From: Cordylochernes scorpioides
Taxonomy: Eukaryota > Arthropoda > Arachnida > Pseudoscorpiones > Chernetidae
Length of the DNA: 64,000 nucleotides
Reading direction: 5' to 3'
NCBI GenBank assembly: GCA_030710605.1
Contig: CP092874.1
Span: forward strand, 42,590,965-42,654,964
Within the stretch, counting starts at the first letter, position 1. Each line of letters opens with the position of its first letter. The position numbers and the translations under genes are program-made. This document shows positions 53,534 through 63,870 of the stretch, piece by piece. The notes below the pieces were generated by a model. That model did no database searches. It saw nothing but the letters and a program-made list of their open reading frames with translations, and was not told where the DNA came from.

Positions 53534-53575
53534 ACCACGCTGATGAGGGCCAACAGTCCGAAACGCGTCCGTGGT
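53534..53575 (+). ncRNA. Minimal type I hammerhead ribozyme, core intact (HHR3)
   Basis: ACCACG (53534-53539), CTGATGA (53540-53546), stem II GGGC/GTCC with one G-U pair, GAAA (53560-53563), minimal stem III with loop GC, GTC cleavage triplet (cut expected after 53569), CGTGGT (53570-53575). An outer AGCT/AGCT pairing (53527-53530 and 53577-53580) extends stem I across a small internal loop. Confidence 0.88.
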
Positions 53576-53738
53576 TAGCTTTTCTTGATTAATCAAGAAA
53601 GGGGTATTTGACCAATTCTGGAATAATTAAAAATCAACGAGAATAGTTGATATTTATTCCGATAGATGGCGCAAGCCATCAGCAACTTTTAGTTGCACGA
53701 TAAGGAGATGCCTTTTTCTTAATAAATATATATATATA

Positions 53739-54095
53739 TGTTATGAATATTTTGTTGTTGTGTTGTTAGATAAAGGGTTGATAAGACAAAGGATCGATAA
53801 GATAAAGGGTCAGTGCAGTCGTGATAAAAAATGATAATTATTTACCGTCAAGTAGCTTTTATTTTCAATTACTTAACAAAAGATTACACATTAGTTATTT
53901 TCACATTACATAGAATTTATAAAGTTAATCCTATATTAGTGATTTAAAAGGATAGATATGTCAACTACGCATATTTACAACAAAACTGAAAGTCTTTCTA
54001 AAAACGATGATAACAAAAGTAAAATTATCAATGAATAAAATAAAATATATATTTTTTAAAATATAGAAATATTTGAGTTTTTAGATTATATAATA
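53739..54095 (-). repeat. Gypsy-5 3' LTR
   Basis: Plus strand starts TGTTATGAATATTTTGTTG and ends ATTATATAATA, next to CCCCCC (54099-54104). Matches 58920-59281. Confidence 0.85.
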
Positions 54096-54104
54096 TTTCC
54101 CCCC
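54096..54104 (-). promoter_or_regulatory. Gypsy-5 polypurine tract
   Basis: Minus strand GGGGGGAAA immediately before the 3' LTR. Confidence 0.65.
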
Positions 54105-55338
54105 TGTGAAAAAGATTTAAAAAAATTAAAATTCTAAAATAAAATAGGCAACACAGGTCTACAAAACTCAAAGTAGTTGTACCTTATAGCATATATATAT
54201 ATATATATCTCAGAGTTTTTTTTCCGAATCCCGATATATATATGCTATAAGGTACAACCTTTTTGAGTTTTGTAGACCTGTGTAATTAAAAATAATTAAT
54301 TAAACAAAATCAATAAATCTATAGAAATATTTAAAAATGGAACAATAAAAATCAATATCCACATTTTTTCAAATAAACAAAAGAAAGTTTGTTTACAAAT
54401 AATTTTTATAATTATGAAATTATAATAAAAGTATATATAAGAAGTGTAAATGATCAAGTCTCATGAAATATGGATATGAAGCAAAAAAGGTATTTAAAAT
54501 TTGAGTAATTATGATATTATGCTAGTTATACTTCAAAATATCAAAAAGCAGTAGAAAATGTTATTTTTACACAAGTGTAGCTCAAAAATAAATTGTTTCT
54601 GATATATTAACATTCAAATGTATGTGATATAATATATAAAGGTATTTATTAATAATGGTTGAGTAATGAAATGCTAATAGGGAGATGTATGGAGTGACAT
54701 TAAGTTATTTGTGAAGGCTTAAGAATTGGGGTTGATATTTGTTCTTCATTGTCCATGTCCAAAATATGGCCTTCCTGTAAAAAACATAGTTTATCATGAA
54801 TATCTATTAATTTTGTGTTAAAATTTTGGTTTACTATTAAGTCATTTTCTATGTTGGTGCTATAGTGAAGTAAAAAATCTGCTTCTGGGTAAAATAATTT
54901 AAGCTTATTGGAGAGTATAATTTCTGTTTGTTTTCTTTGGGGTAAATTGGATTTATTAATTTAATATGTGACTGGAAAAAGTTGTTTTAAAATTGTAAAT
55001 AGGCCTATATATCTTTGTGTTAATTTACCAGTGTTTGGATAAATAAATATTTTTACTAATACCTGATCTCCTTCTTTAAAATGGGTTCTGGGTGTTTAAT
55101 ATCATAAAGTTGTTTGTTGTGTTCATGGGATTTTATGGTTCTTTCAATGGCTAATTTCCTTGCCTTTTCTATTGGTGTATGTGTTTCTGTGTCATGTTCT
55201 ATATACTGTGGTTGTATTCCATAGTATAAGAATTTAGGTGTGAAGCCTGTTGTAGTATTACTGTTTCATTATAGCTTTCCGTAATTTTAGGAATATATTT
55301 TGTCCAAGGAATCTTTGAATTAGCATTATATTCACATC
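54105..55338 (-). other. Gypsy-5 3' region, mostly non-coding, with a palindrome
   Basis: Contains an inverted repeat (54151-54281) whose right half resembles repeat R (CCCGATATATATATGCTATA then AGGTACAAC). The segment 54700-55330 should hold the integrase C-terminus, but the frame is too broken to read. Confidence 0.45.
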
Positions 55339-56036
55339 TTAACCTATTATGATAGTGGAATTTAATCTTTCTACTTTTGCATTTGTTTCTGGGTGATGGG
55401 AACTGGTGAGTAAATGCTTAACATTATTTCTTTCTAAAAAGTGTTCAAATTTATTGCTAAGAAAAGCTGCATTTCTGCCAGTTATTAATATTTCAGGTTT
55501 ATTAATTTGAAATAAATTTTTCAAACAAGTTATATAAGAATCAGTTGATACAGAATTTGTAGGAAAAGACCAAAGGACTCTATTATCATATGGATACTGT
55601 GTCTAGTTGTCGCATAATTATGTAACCCGCCCAATGTATCTAGAGAAAAAATATGATTGTGGTGTGTAGCTATTGGCATCTGTTGTAGTGGTCCATAAAC
55701 AATTCTGTTATCCCTAAACTTATTAAACTGGCAAGTTTCACAATGTTTGGTGTAATTAGCAATATACCTAGTCATATGCGGCTAATAATAGTGTGGAGAA
55801 ATTATTTCAGTCATTTGAGTTGTTCCAATATGTCCATGCTTTGTATGTACTTTGTTTATTAATTTGGGGCTTAGCGTTTGTGGTACATAAGCTCTTTTAA
55901 AACCCTTTTTGTTTATTATATAAAGGCAATTTTGTATTTTAATTTTAGCACTACTAATTTGTTCAGTTGATTGGTGTTCTTTTAACTCATTATATGTTAG
56001 GTAAAATGAGACGGGTGCTCTTGGCAGCACACACAC
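55339..56036 (-). pseudogene. Gypsy-5 integrase
   Basis: The zinc-finger half survives in 56036-55782 (KVHTKHGHIGTTQMTEIISP) and 55775-55530 (IANYTKHCETCQFNKFRDN), giving the HHCC ligands over a frame change. The core continues FSLDTLGGLH (possible first Asp) and 55524-55339 with HLLTSSHHPETNAKVERLNS, the third catalytic block with its Glu. Where the second Asp block (T-D-x-G) should be, the sequence reads ILITGRNAAFLSNKF, so that Asp is replaced. Non-functional. Confidence 0.75.
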
Positions 56037-56120
56037 ATGTCTGCTTCTATATTATTTAATCCTTTAATATGTTTAATGTCAAAGCTATATTGGGATATAA
56101 TTAAGGACCATCTAAAAAAC

Positions 56121-56486
56121 CTACCTTGTGGGTTTTTTTTTGATCCATTTCAAAGGTAATTGATCTCTGTGTAAAGTAAAATGTATGTTGTGGAGATATG
56201 TATGAAACCTTTGTACTGAATTAATGATAGCTAATGTCTCAATTTCTGAGGCAGTATAATTATTTTCATACGGGTGAAGTTTTCTTGAAAAATAACGTAT
56301 TGTGTGTAAAATGCCTTGTTCAACTGGTTGTTTAAGAACTCCTGCTACTCCTAGACTTGACACGTCTGTGAATAAATGGCAAGGTTTTGATGGGGTCATA
56401 AATATATAGTACAGGTTGTGATATGAGTGAATTTTTAAGTGTTTGGAAGGCTTGTTCATGTTTCGCACTCCATAACCAAGGAGCAT
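56121..56486 (-). pseudogene. Gypsy-5 RNase H
   Basis: Reads KPCHLFTDVSSLGVAGVLKQ, ILHTIRYFSRKLHPYENNYT, ASEIETLAIINSVQRFHTYL and FTLHRDQLPLKWI. The first Asp and Glu are present. The usual TDH is HRDQ. It overlaps the end of the RT frame by a frameshift. Confidence 0.75.
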
Positions 56487-57240
56487 TTTTTAACAAAAGT
56501 TCATTCAAAGGTGACCTAATTTGCGCATAATGGGGAATAAATTTATTATAAATATATATGGTGCCTAAACATTTCTGTAAGGTTTTAATATTATATGGTC
56601 TATTTAATTTTAAAGTTGCTTCAATATTTGTGTTATTTGGTGTATACTTTCCTGAGTTAATAGTGTATCCTAAGAATTGTATTTCTTTTTGTAAAAAATT
56701 GCATTTATTGAGATTGAGCTTTATATCCTCTTGTTCGAATATACCTAATAGGTCATCTAAATGTTTAATGTGTTCTTCATAAGTTTTGGAGTGTATAATA
56801 ATATCCTCAAAATAATTTAAGGCATAGTGTATGTTATGTTTAGTGAAAACTGAATTCATAATCCTTTCAAATTGTGAAGGTGCATTTTTTAGACCATATG
56901 GAAATCTCCCATTCATAACATCCTAATTGTGTTACAAATGAAGTTTTATGTCTATTTCTTTCATCTATGGGTATATGCCAGTATGCATTTTTAACATCTA
57001 GAATAGTATAATTTTTGACTGTGATAACCTATCTATAATTTGTTCTATAAGTGGAATTGGGGTATGTTCTGGAACTGTTTTTTGATTAAGTTTTCTATAA
57101 TCTATACAGAGTCTTGTGGGGTGATTTGGGGCATCAGAATTTTTATTCACTAATAATGCAGGAGAACTATAGGGGCTAGATGAGGGTCTAATAATATCAT
57201 ATTTTAATAATTCAGTTATTTGTTTTGTATTTCAGCATTA
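56332..57240 (-). pseudogene. Gypsy-5 reverse transcriptase
   Basis: An upstream fragment (about 57230-56940, frame broken) has IIRPSSSPYSSPALLVNKN, LCIDYRKLNQKTVPEHTPIP and an altered motif A. The open stretch 56916-56332 has FPYGLKNAPSQFERIMNSVF and YALNYFEDIIIHSKTYEEH, where YFDD has become YFED. LNLNKCNFLQKEIQFLGYTI then follows. The changed catalytic box and frame breaks indicate an inactive copy. Confidence 0.8.
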
Positions 57241-57549
57241 TTGTAAAAAGATGTCCTATATGGCTTTTTTGCTATGGGAATATTATCTAAAAGAGATATG
57301 CAAATTGGTTTAGTCTTTATGTGTCCTATATCAAAATTGTGTTTATAGAGAAAACATTCTTATACTTATGCAATATATCTGAAATTGTTTGATTTGAGAA
57401 ATTTGGATTAATATCTACTTTAAGATCAAAGAACTTGCGCATAAAATTAAATCCAAAAGACAAAAAAACCTCTCGCAATCAGTATATTTTATTATGAATT
57501 ATAATTTGTTATAGAGTACGGTTGTCGCATACTGTGAAATGAGTTAGAA

Positions 57550-57864
57550 TCAATAATGGGATTTGAGAGAGAGAGAGAGAGAATTAGGATCTATAAGTTT
57601 AACATTTGTAGTTGGTATATCAAAAGAATTGAAATTAAACAATGGTTTAATATTTAAAAGAGATGAACTTTTAACATAGTATGGGTCGGGAATACATAGG
57701 GTAGTGGCATATGACTTCTGATTATCAGTTTTTGGATTAAAAGAATACAATAATTTATAATTTTGGAAAAGAACGTTTTTTGAAAAATCTATTTGTAACT
57801 TAAATATATAAAATGTTGGTGAACCTAAAATAAGATATTCTATTAGACTATCACAAACAAACAT
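57550..57864 (-). pseudogene. Gypsy-5 protease-region reading frame
   Basis: A 104-codon open stretch between gag and RT (SLIEYLILGSPTFYIFKLQI ...). The I-L-G block is present but no D-S/T-G box is seen. Assigned by position only. Confidence 0.4.
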
Positions 57865-58099
57865 CTCTTGATACCTTATAAGTTTTCCAAAGTAAGCCTA
57901 ACCAATATTTTGCACAATGGGTAACTAAATCCTTCTACCTGACTTATTCTTTCTTTTGGGGAATTGTCTAATATTTTATAATAAATAGAGAGGAAATGGA
58001 TGAGGCAGTGTCAAGTACACAAGGTAAAGATATATGGTTTATAAGTACAGAGAAAAGCAATAATGTTCTACCTGGTTTGATGCGCTTCGGATGATTATT

Positions 58100-58837
58100 G
58101 TTCTTACGTGGGCAGTCTCTATGGAAATGGATATGGTTGGGTAGCTGGTGAGATGCACATATCTTACAGGGGTATGGAGGCTGGTTTATTGATTTGTGGG
58201 GTTCTTGCTGGTGGTGAGTTGCCGCTGCTGTCCTTGGGAATGGTTGGAATTTATTAGTTTGGGATAATTGGGGTTAAATCTTACTGGAGTAAATTGACTG
58301 CTTCTTGTACTGGTAGAAGGTTGTTGTGAATCTTCTTCTTGATTTGTAGTGCATTTTAACTGGGTTGTGATTTTAAACCAATCTGAGGGTTCTTGTATCC
58401 TTGCAGCTATTAGAAAAATTTGAAATGGTTTGGCATTCCATCTGTAAGTGCCTCTAGTAAAGTTTAATGGCTAAGGCAGATTTTTCCCTAAAATATTGTT
58501 CAAGATATTTTTATCATTATATTTTAAATTTAGAAACCTACTAAATAAATTTGAATCTTTAATTGTGTGTGAAATATGTTATCAATTTGTGTTCTAAATC
58601 CCCTCAATTATCTATATATTGTAATTCTTCTGTGTAATAACTGAATGCTTCTCCCTCGAGATAATTTGATATATTATTTAGTTTAAAATTTTCATCAAGA
58701 TGTTTATGCAGACATATTTTGTTAAAGAATTTGAGCCAAGATATTATGTCTAAATTTTGACCATTACATTTTGGTATTTCTATAGTACTTGAATTAGGAG
58801 TCATGGCATGTTCTACATTCCTTTGTTTGCGCGACAT
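58100..58837 (-). pseudogene. Gypsy-5 gag
   Basis: 58837-58604 gives STIEIPKCNGQNLDIISWLK FF-type capsid sequence with YLEGEAFSYY. Near 58170-58100 another frame encodes CKICASHQLPNHIHFHRDCP, a CCHC knuckle. Frame breaks in between. Confidence 0.65.
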
Positions 58838-58919
58838 TTTGTAAAAATAGTTTCATAAAATTTGAATTATAATTTATAGAGCAATTGGGTTTGAAATTCA
58901 GGTAATCCTGTCGGCTTAT

Positions 58920-59281
58920 TGTTATGAATATTTTTTGTTTTTGTTAGATAAAGGGTTGATAAGACAAAGGATCGATAAGATAAAGGGTTGGCGCAGTCGT
59001 GATAAAAAAATATAATTATTTACCGTCAAGTAGCTTTTATTTTCAATTACTTGAGGAAAGATTACACATTAGTTATTTTCACATTATATAGAATTTATAA
59101 AGTTAATCCTATATTAGTGATTTAAAAGGATAGATATGTCAACTACGCATATTTACAACAAAACTATACAACAAAACTGAAAGTCTTTCTAAAAACGATG
59201 ATAACAAAAGTAAAATTATCAATGAATAAAATATATATTCTTTAAAATATAGAAATATTTGAGTTTTTAGATTGTATAATA
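58920..59281 (-). repeat. Gypsy-5 5' LTR
   Basis: Matches 53739-54095. No TGG-type primer site follows it on the minus strand (it reads ATAAGCCGACAGG), so the priming tRNA is unknown. Confidence 0.8.
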
Positions 59282-60691
59282 TATATATATGGTAATTTAA
59301 ACTAACAACCCCATATTGTATATAACTTATAACAAGATTTTCATGTTGTATATAGAAACACATCTGTAAATGATTATACACATGATTGACATGTGTCATT
59401 ACATCATCATATGTAATGTACTTTGTACAAACTGAGGATAAATAAATAAAACTCTGTAATAGATTAAGAGTTGAGCTAAAGCAAAAGGTCAAAAACGTCT
59501 AAAATCGAGATAGATTCAGAAGTCCAAAAACAAGGTCTAAAGATGGAAACTGCCACGGAGCAAGTGTCCAATTTCGCCAGACGATCCACACTCTTCGCAT
59601 CTGTTGAAATGCAATACTCCCTTTCTCGGGAAAGATATATAAGGCCCCCGTCATAGTCACTTGACAGTCACTTCACCATCTGCGCCCTCATCAGCCTGCT
59701 GTGCTTGGACAACCTCCACCGGCACCCATGGCTCTACCTATGGATATTTCAACTCCTGTACCAGCGCCCCCCCGCCCCATCTCGGAGAAGCCTAGTAATG
59801 GCCCCACGGCACAAACTGCGCCTCAGCCTGCTAAGCCGACGCCGCCTACTCCCCACAGGAAGGAGTCAATCCCAGGCCTCATAACATAAACGCTTCCACT
59901 GCCTCCCCCTTTGACCAAGGAGGAGAAGCAGCAGGAAGAGCTGGAGTTTCAGTGCGAGGCTCAATTGTGTGACTTGATAGAGAAACTGAATTGGGAACAG
60001 GCCCTGGAGCCCCTGTTCGAGGATGGGATGGAAGAAAATGAGGTCCCATTTGCGGTAATTTGGCCCGAGTGTAGGGAGAAACTCCTCACGTATGTCTCAC
60101 GTAGACATAAAACCCATTTTTGCCTAGTTTCTCGGCACTGTCGCTGAGCATGCTCGCGACTGCCACCCAATTATTCGAAAGGGATTGTCCGAGGTAAGGC
60201 TGGCTCTGGGCTCCTGACAGAATCAATAAGATTGTAAATATTTCCCATTAACTCTTGATGGAGTGTAATTATTGACTTGATAGTCAATAAAGTTTATTTT
60301 AATTGTCAAAATTGTCGCTTCACCATCTGCGTGAGCCCCTCGTCGGTTGTACCCCAGGTCCACCTCATCCACCATGTAGACCAGTAAGAACTCTTCTATC
60401 TCCATCTTTCGCTCCTAGCTCTACTTTTATCTGTTCACGGAACTTTCTTAGTGCAACTGTGTCTTCGTTTTTTTGTGTATGGACAATCCCAAGCTTTCCA
60501 CTCTGCCTCGACCACGACTGCCTGTGCTTTATGAGAACTGTAAAAGGTCTTCCAAGGTGCAGAGAGGTACTGGAAAACTCCTCATCCTGACTGTTCCTCT
60601 CGGTTAACACAGTATAGCGAGAGTCGACAGGATTCTGCAAGAGTCAACAGGGACTCACACCATAGTCAAGTCGACAGGATATCTTCACCAC
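59282..60691. other. Unidentified insertion in gypsy-4 gag
   Basis: Right part of the block between the two gag halves. 59540-60690 is GC-richer than the flanks and contains a TATA-like GATATATAAGG (about 59633), a proline-rich frame and an AATAAA near 60286. The string CTTCACCATCTGCG occurs at both 59671 and 60310. The element type is not recognised. Confidence 0.4.
59701..60147 (+). pseudogene. Proline-rich unknown protein, one internal stop
   Basis: A single frame with one stop (59887-59889). Before it is a low-complexity Pro/Ala stretch (PAPMALPMDISTPVPAPPRP). After it comes an acidic helical stretch TKEEKQQEELEFQCEAQLCD then LIEKLNWEQALEPLFEDGME and ENEVPFAVIWPECREKLLTY. I do not recognise the family. 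The context (inside nested repeats) suggests a mobile-element protein, possibly gag-like. Confidence 0.35.
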
Positions 60692-60861
60692 ATATATATT
60701 GCTTTTTCACTAGTTACGTTATTAATGGAGAATTGAGCCTCAATTTGACAAAACCAAATCTCAGGTTTTTCGCGCCAAAATGGGGGTATTTTAATGCTTA
60801 CTTTGCAGGCTTCACGATAGGGTTCCGTTCCGCCGCTCGTTAACTTCTCTTCGATCACCAT
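60692..60861 (-). pseudogene. Gypsy-4 gag, N-terminal part
   Basis: Starts at an ATG at 60861-60859 on the minus strand and encodes YREACKVSIKIPPFWREKPE then IWFCQIEAQFSINNVTSEKA. I-P-P-F-W...W-F-x-Q-x-E-A-Q-F is the classic N-terminus of this gag lineage. It breaks off at 60692 and resumes, with Y-L-I-S-Q-L-E-P-K-Y, at 52862. The ATG lies about 55 bases inside the primer site. Confidence 0.85.
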
Positions 60862-60913
60862 CTTGAATTTTTAATAATAACGTTTGTTCTTCTTGATTTA
60901 ATTGTTTTTTTTT

Positions 60914-60930
60914 TCTAATTCCAGCTCACC
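60914..60930 (-). promoter_or_regulatory. Gypsy-4 primer binding site
   Basis: Minus strand TGGTGAGCTGGAATTAG begins two bases after the LTR end ...CAACA. The TGG start and spacing are canonical. The tRNA was not identified. Confidence 0.7.
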
Positions 60931-60932
60931 AA

Positions 60933-61420
60933 TTGTTGTTGGTTGTTTGTTTAAAACAATCAATGACTTTGGAAGATCAACCATTATTTATTTTTTATCT
61001 TCGGCTGCAGGTTGTATCTATTCCAACATAAAAAAACTATATTGTACTAAATATTTTTATATTGATTAACATTTTTTATTTACATGTATAATTACAAATA
61101 TTAATAAATGCTCTTAATATTTCAAATAATATTATTTATAATTATTTAAAAGTTGTTACTTTTAATCATTTAATATATTTAACATTTAAATAAACAATTC
61201 TAAAATATTTTCAGTTATTATTTCAAAAAGTAAACAATGCAGAATAAAAAAAAAAGATAATTGATAGATAGATAAGGCAAATGATAAAGTCATCAATAAT
61301 TTGTAAGGGATAAAATACTTTTAATATTTTTATAAAACTAATAAAATATTTTAATTAATTATAAAATCATGAAAACACCTATTTACAAGTTTATGGTTTA
61401 TATCTCTACCATCCACTACA
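60933..61420 (-). repeat. 5' LTR of gypsy-4
   Basis: Plus strand TGTTGTTGGTTGTTTG ... CCATCCACTACA. Aligns with 46666-47365 except for a ~200-bp deletion. Confidence 0.75.
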
Positions 61421-61790
61421 AATTCATTATAGCGAGGCAATATTAATTTGTTGCTAGAAATACAATAACTCAATTGTTGCGAGATGGAATTGACTATATT
61501 GTTGCAAGACAAAACTGTTTCATTGTAGTCAGAAAAATAATTACTCCAATTTGGTGCAACAACCTTTTTTTGTATTGTTGCGAAATAGCATGGACTACAT
61601 TGTTATGAGCGATAACATTAACTATATTATCTCAACAATATCTCTACAATATCTCTACTGATGACCGATAACATTGATTCTTTGTTGCGATATTGTCTTC
61701 ATTGTTAAATGATAATATAGTCTAAGTTATCTCACAACAATGAAGTTAATATGAGCTTTCAACAAATTTGTTTTTTAACAATCGTGTTAA
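61421..61790. repeat. ATTGTTGCGA-type minisatellite, right block
   Basis: Many degenerate 15-40-base units: CAATTGTTGCGAGATGGAAT, TATATTGTTGCAAGACAAAA, TGTATTGTTGCGAAATAGCA and others. Continuation of the block at 46570. Confidence 0.75.
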
Positions 61791-61936
61791 TGTTATTTTC
61801 AACATTGGAATCAATGATTTTACATCAAAGGATTCAGTGTTACATAGCAGAAATGGAGTTGCACAGAGAATTTTAAAATATTTCTCAGAATAATTTTTAA
61901 CTTCTTGCCAAATGCTTTAAAATTCATTTTGCTCCT

Positions 61937-61973
61937 GACCAGGACAAAATATTTTTGTCGAAACGTCGAGATA
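61937..61973 (+). ncRNA. Hammerhead-like motif (degenerate)
   Basis: CTGACCAGGACAAAATATTT then TTGTCGAAACGTCGAG. Stem II (GACAAA/TTTGTC), GAAA and a GTC triplet are present, and CTC/GAG could form stem I. The core G8 is C (CTGACCA), so activity is unlikely. Confidence 0.5.
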
Positions 61974-62129
61974 ATGAAAAGATTTACTGGCCGAAGTATC
62001 TTTAATTTTAAGAACTATGAATGCTGGCTAGGTAACCTCTGTCTTCATGAAAATGCTCCAAAGAGATAGGTTTTATAAATATCACATATTATAAAATAGT
62101 ATTAAATGAACAAGAGTGCCTTTCATACG

Positions 62130-62480
62130 TATATTGAATGAAGAAAAAAATCTATCTCCTTATCGTGCAACTGAAAGTTGCTGATGACTTACAATTCATT
62201 TGCACAATAAAGAGATGCCATTTGTTCTTTATTAATCTATACACCTTATCCCAGTACTATTATCACATTTGTATCATTCTTTCAAACGTATATTAAGTAA
62301 TATGAAAAAAAAAAGGCATCACCTTATCGTGCAACTGAAAGTTGCTGATGGCTTGCGATATCTATCGGAATAAATATAAACTATTTTCCTTGTTTTTTAA
62401 TTTTAATGACGCAAGCCATCAGCCTTATGCACCTTGTCCCAGTACAATATTACATCTGTACTATATTTTTCGTGGAATGA
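62130..62480. repeat. Retrozyme-like repeat fragments without ribozyme
   Basis: Two or three partial units: CTTATCGTGCAACTGAAAGT with TTGCTGATGGCTTGCGATATC, and ATGCACCTTGTCCCAGTACA near 62425. The hammerhead segment is missing in all. Confidence 0.7.
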
Positions 62481-63594
62481 TGTACTTTTAAATCTTCATC
62501 TACTCAATATTTTTCAAGATTCTATTATTTCTCAATCTGTTTTCGCCTCTGACCACCAACTCACATATAGAATAGGATAGATGTTACAACTGTGCACAGT
62601 GATAAATTAATAAATTTCCCTCTAAGATTGTCTAGGAATAGGACATCCAATTTACTTCTGACGTAGATAAATGAAGAATCCAAAAGGAATAAATAAATAA
62701 ATGACTGCGGTTCTATTTATTTGTTGGCATAGTACCATCCATCAAAGACTGGGTGTCCAGGGTTTTTTTTTTATATATAATAATTTATTCAGTTCATAAA
62801 TTTTTTATATATGTACCCTGCATGAAATGGTATTTTAAAATTTGTGAAATATCGTGATGTATTGAGGAATATTATGAAAATAGAGAAGGTTTGTGAAAAT
62901 TTTATATATTTACAAAATAGAATATCGTGGTATATTTATGAACACACAACCTTTATAAAAATAGCTAACTATTTTAAAAGATAAAGATGCCTCACAAAAC
63001 ATCGAAGTACTAAGCACAAATTAAGCGAAATTTACAAAAAAAAAAAGCTAAATGAAGCGCAAAAATTGAAAAATAAAAATTAATTATGTTGAGAGTATAT
63101 CATGTAAATATACAAAATAATTTATAAAAGTAGGATATTTTGTGCTTAAAATAAGTAAAAGTACGAAATCAGAGGGATTAACACAAGTTAAAAAGAAATA
63201 ATAAAATTTTATAAATAGCGAAATATCGTCTCTAATATTAAGGAATAAAATACAAAATTAGTGAATGTCGTGCCAAATATAAATTGAAATTACAAAATTA
63301 ATGAGATATCAGGAAAAAAAAAAGAAAACATACATTTTTTGAATATGGTATAAAAATTTGAAACAAAACTTATAAAATTAGCAGAATATTCAATGTATTA
63401 AAAAGATAAAAGTAACTAATATAACCGATTGAGCAGCTATATCAATGTAGCCGATATCCAGGTAGATTACCACAGTTTACAAATGATCAATTTCATTTAA
63501 GGAAGAAACTTTTCTTTTAATCCAGCATATTTGTGTACAAGCTTTCCAACTCAATAGGTATTCTTTTAATGTAAATAATTAACCATATATATTT
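62481..63594. other. AT-rich sequence, nothing recognised
   Basis: No gene or repeat identified. Confidence 0.3.
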
Positions 63595-63599
63595 ATGTG

Positions 63600-63870
63600 A
63601 AAAATTAGTACAAATGTAATATTGTACTGGGATAAGGTGCATAAATTAAGAAAAAGGCTTCTTCTTATCGAGCAACTGAAAGTTGCTGATGGCTTGCGCC
63701 ATCTATCGGAATAAATATCAACTATTCTCGTTGATTTTTAATTATTCCAGAATTGGCCAAATACCCATTCTTGATTAATCAAGAAAAGCTAACCACGGAC
63801 GCGTTTCGGGCTGTTGGCCCTTATCAGCGTGGTGCAAGCTGTACCTCAACGATTTATATTTTTGTTTAAC
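63600..63870 (-). repeat. Retrozyme-like unit with ribozyme, isolated copy
   Basis: Same segment order as the inverted unit at 52863-53110: TAGTACAAATGTAATATTGT, GATGGCTTGCGCCATC, the ribozyme. It then departs at about 63845. Confidence 0.8.
63792..63833 (-). ncRNA. Hammerhead ribozyme with G8A change (HHR4)
   Basis: Minus strand: ACCACG, CTGATAA, GGGC-CAACA-GCCC, GAAA, minimal stem III, GTC, CGTGGT. Identical in plan to HHR3, but CTGATGA has become CTGATAA. G8 acts in general acid catalysis and pairs with C3, so this copy should be dead. Confidence 0.82.

Larger units (their letters stand above)
52863..53736. repeat. Retrozyme-like repeat block with hammerhead ribozymes
   Basis: Three related units: one inverted (about 52863-53150) and two direct ones with a 336-bp period. 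Each has the motif TAGTACAAATGTGATATTGT, a GATGGCTTGCGCCATC hairpin, an ATCAACGAGAATAGTTGAT-type segment and one hammerhead ribozyme. No open frame. Further copies or fragments lie at 62130-62480 and 63600-63870. The block sits inside the gag of gypsy-4, and the last unit is cut by gypsy-5. Confidence 0.8.
53739..59281 (-). mobile_element. Gypsy-5: complete but decayed LTR retrotransposon
   Basis: Two LTRs (53739-54095 and 58920-59281) enclose, in minus-strand order, gag, a zinc knuckle, protease region, RT, RNase H and integrase. The LTRs are similar throughout by eye, apart from small indels. It is inserted at the retrozyme block. Flanks are (TA)n, so the target duplication is not clear. 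Confidence 0.85.
46666..61420 (-). mobile_element. Gypsy-4: Ty3/gypsy element with nested insertions
   Basis: A minus-strand LTR element whose two LTRs are 13.6 kb apart because of later insertions. In minus-strand order: 5' LTR (60933-61420), primer site, gag N-terminus (60692-60861), a 7.8-kb foreign block (52863-60691), gag remainder (52573-52862), protease, RT, a PLE insertion (48913-50925), RNase H, integrase, polypurine tract and 3' LTR (46666-47365). The same minisatellite flanks both outer ends, which supports one original insertion. Confidence 0.8.

Noticed and set aside
53739..59281. Possible envelope gene making an LTR element retrovirus-like
   Set aside because: No membrane-protein frame follows integrase in any of the gypsy elements here.
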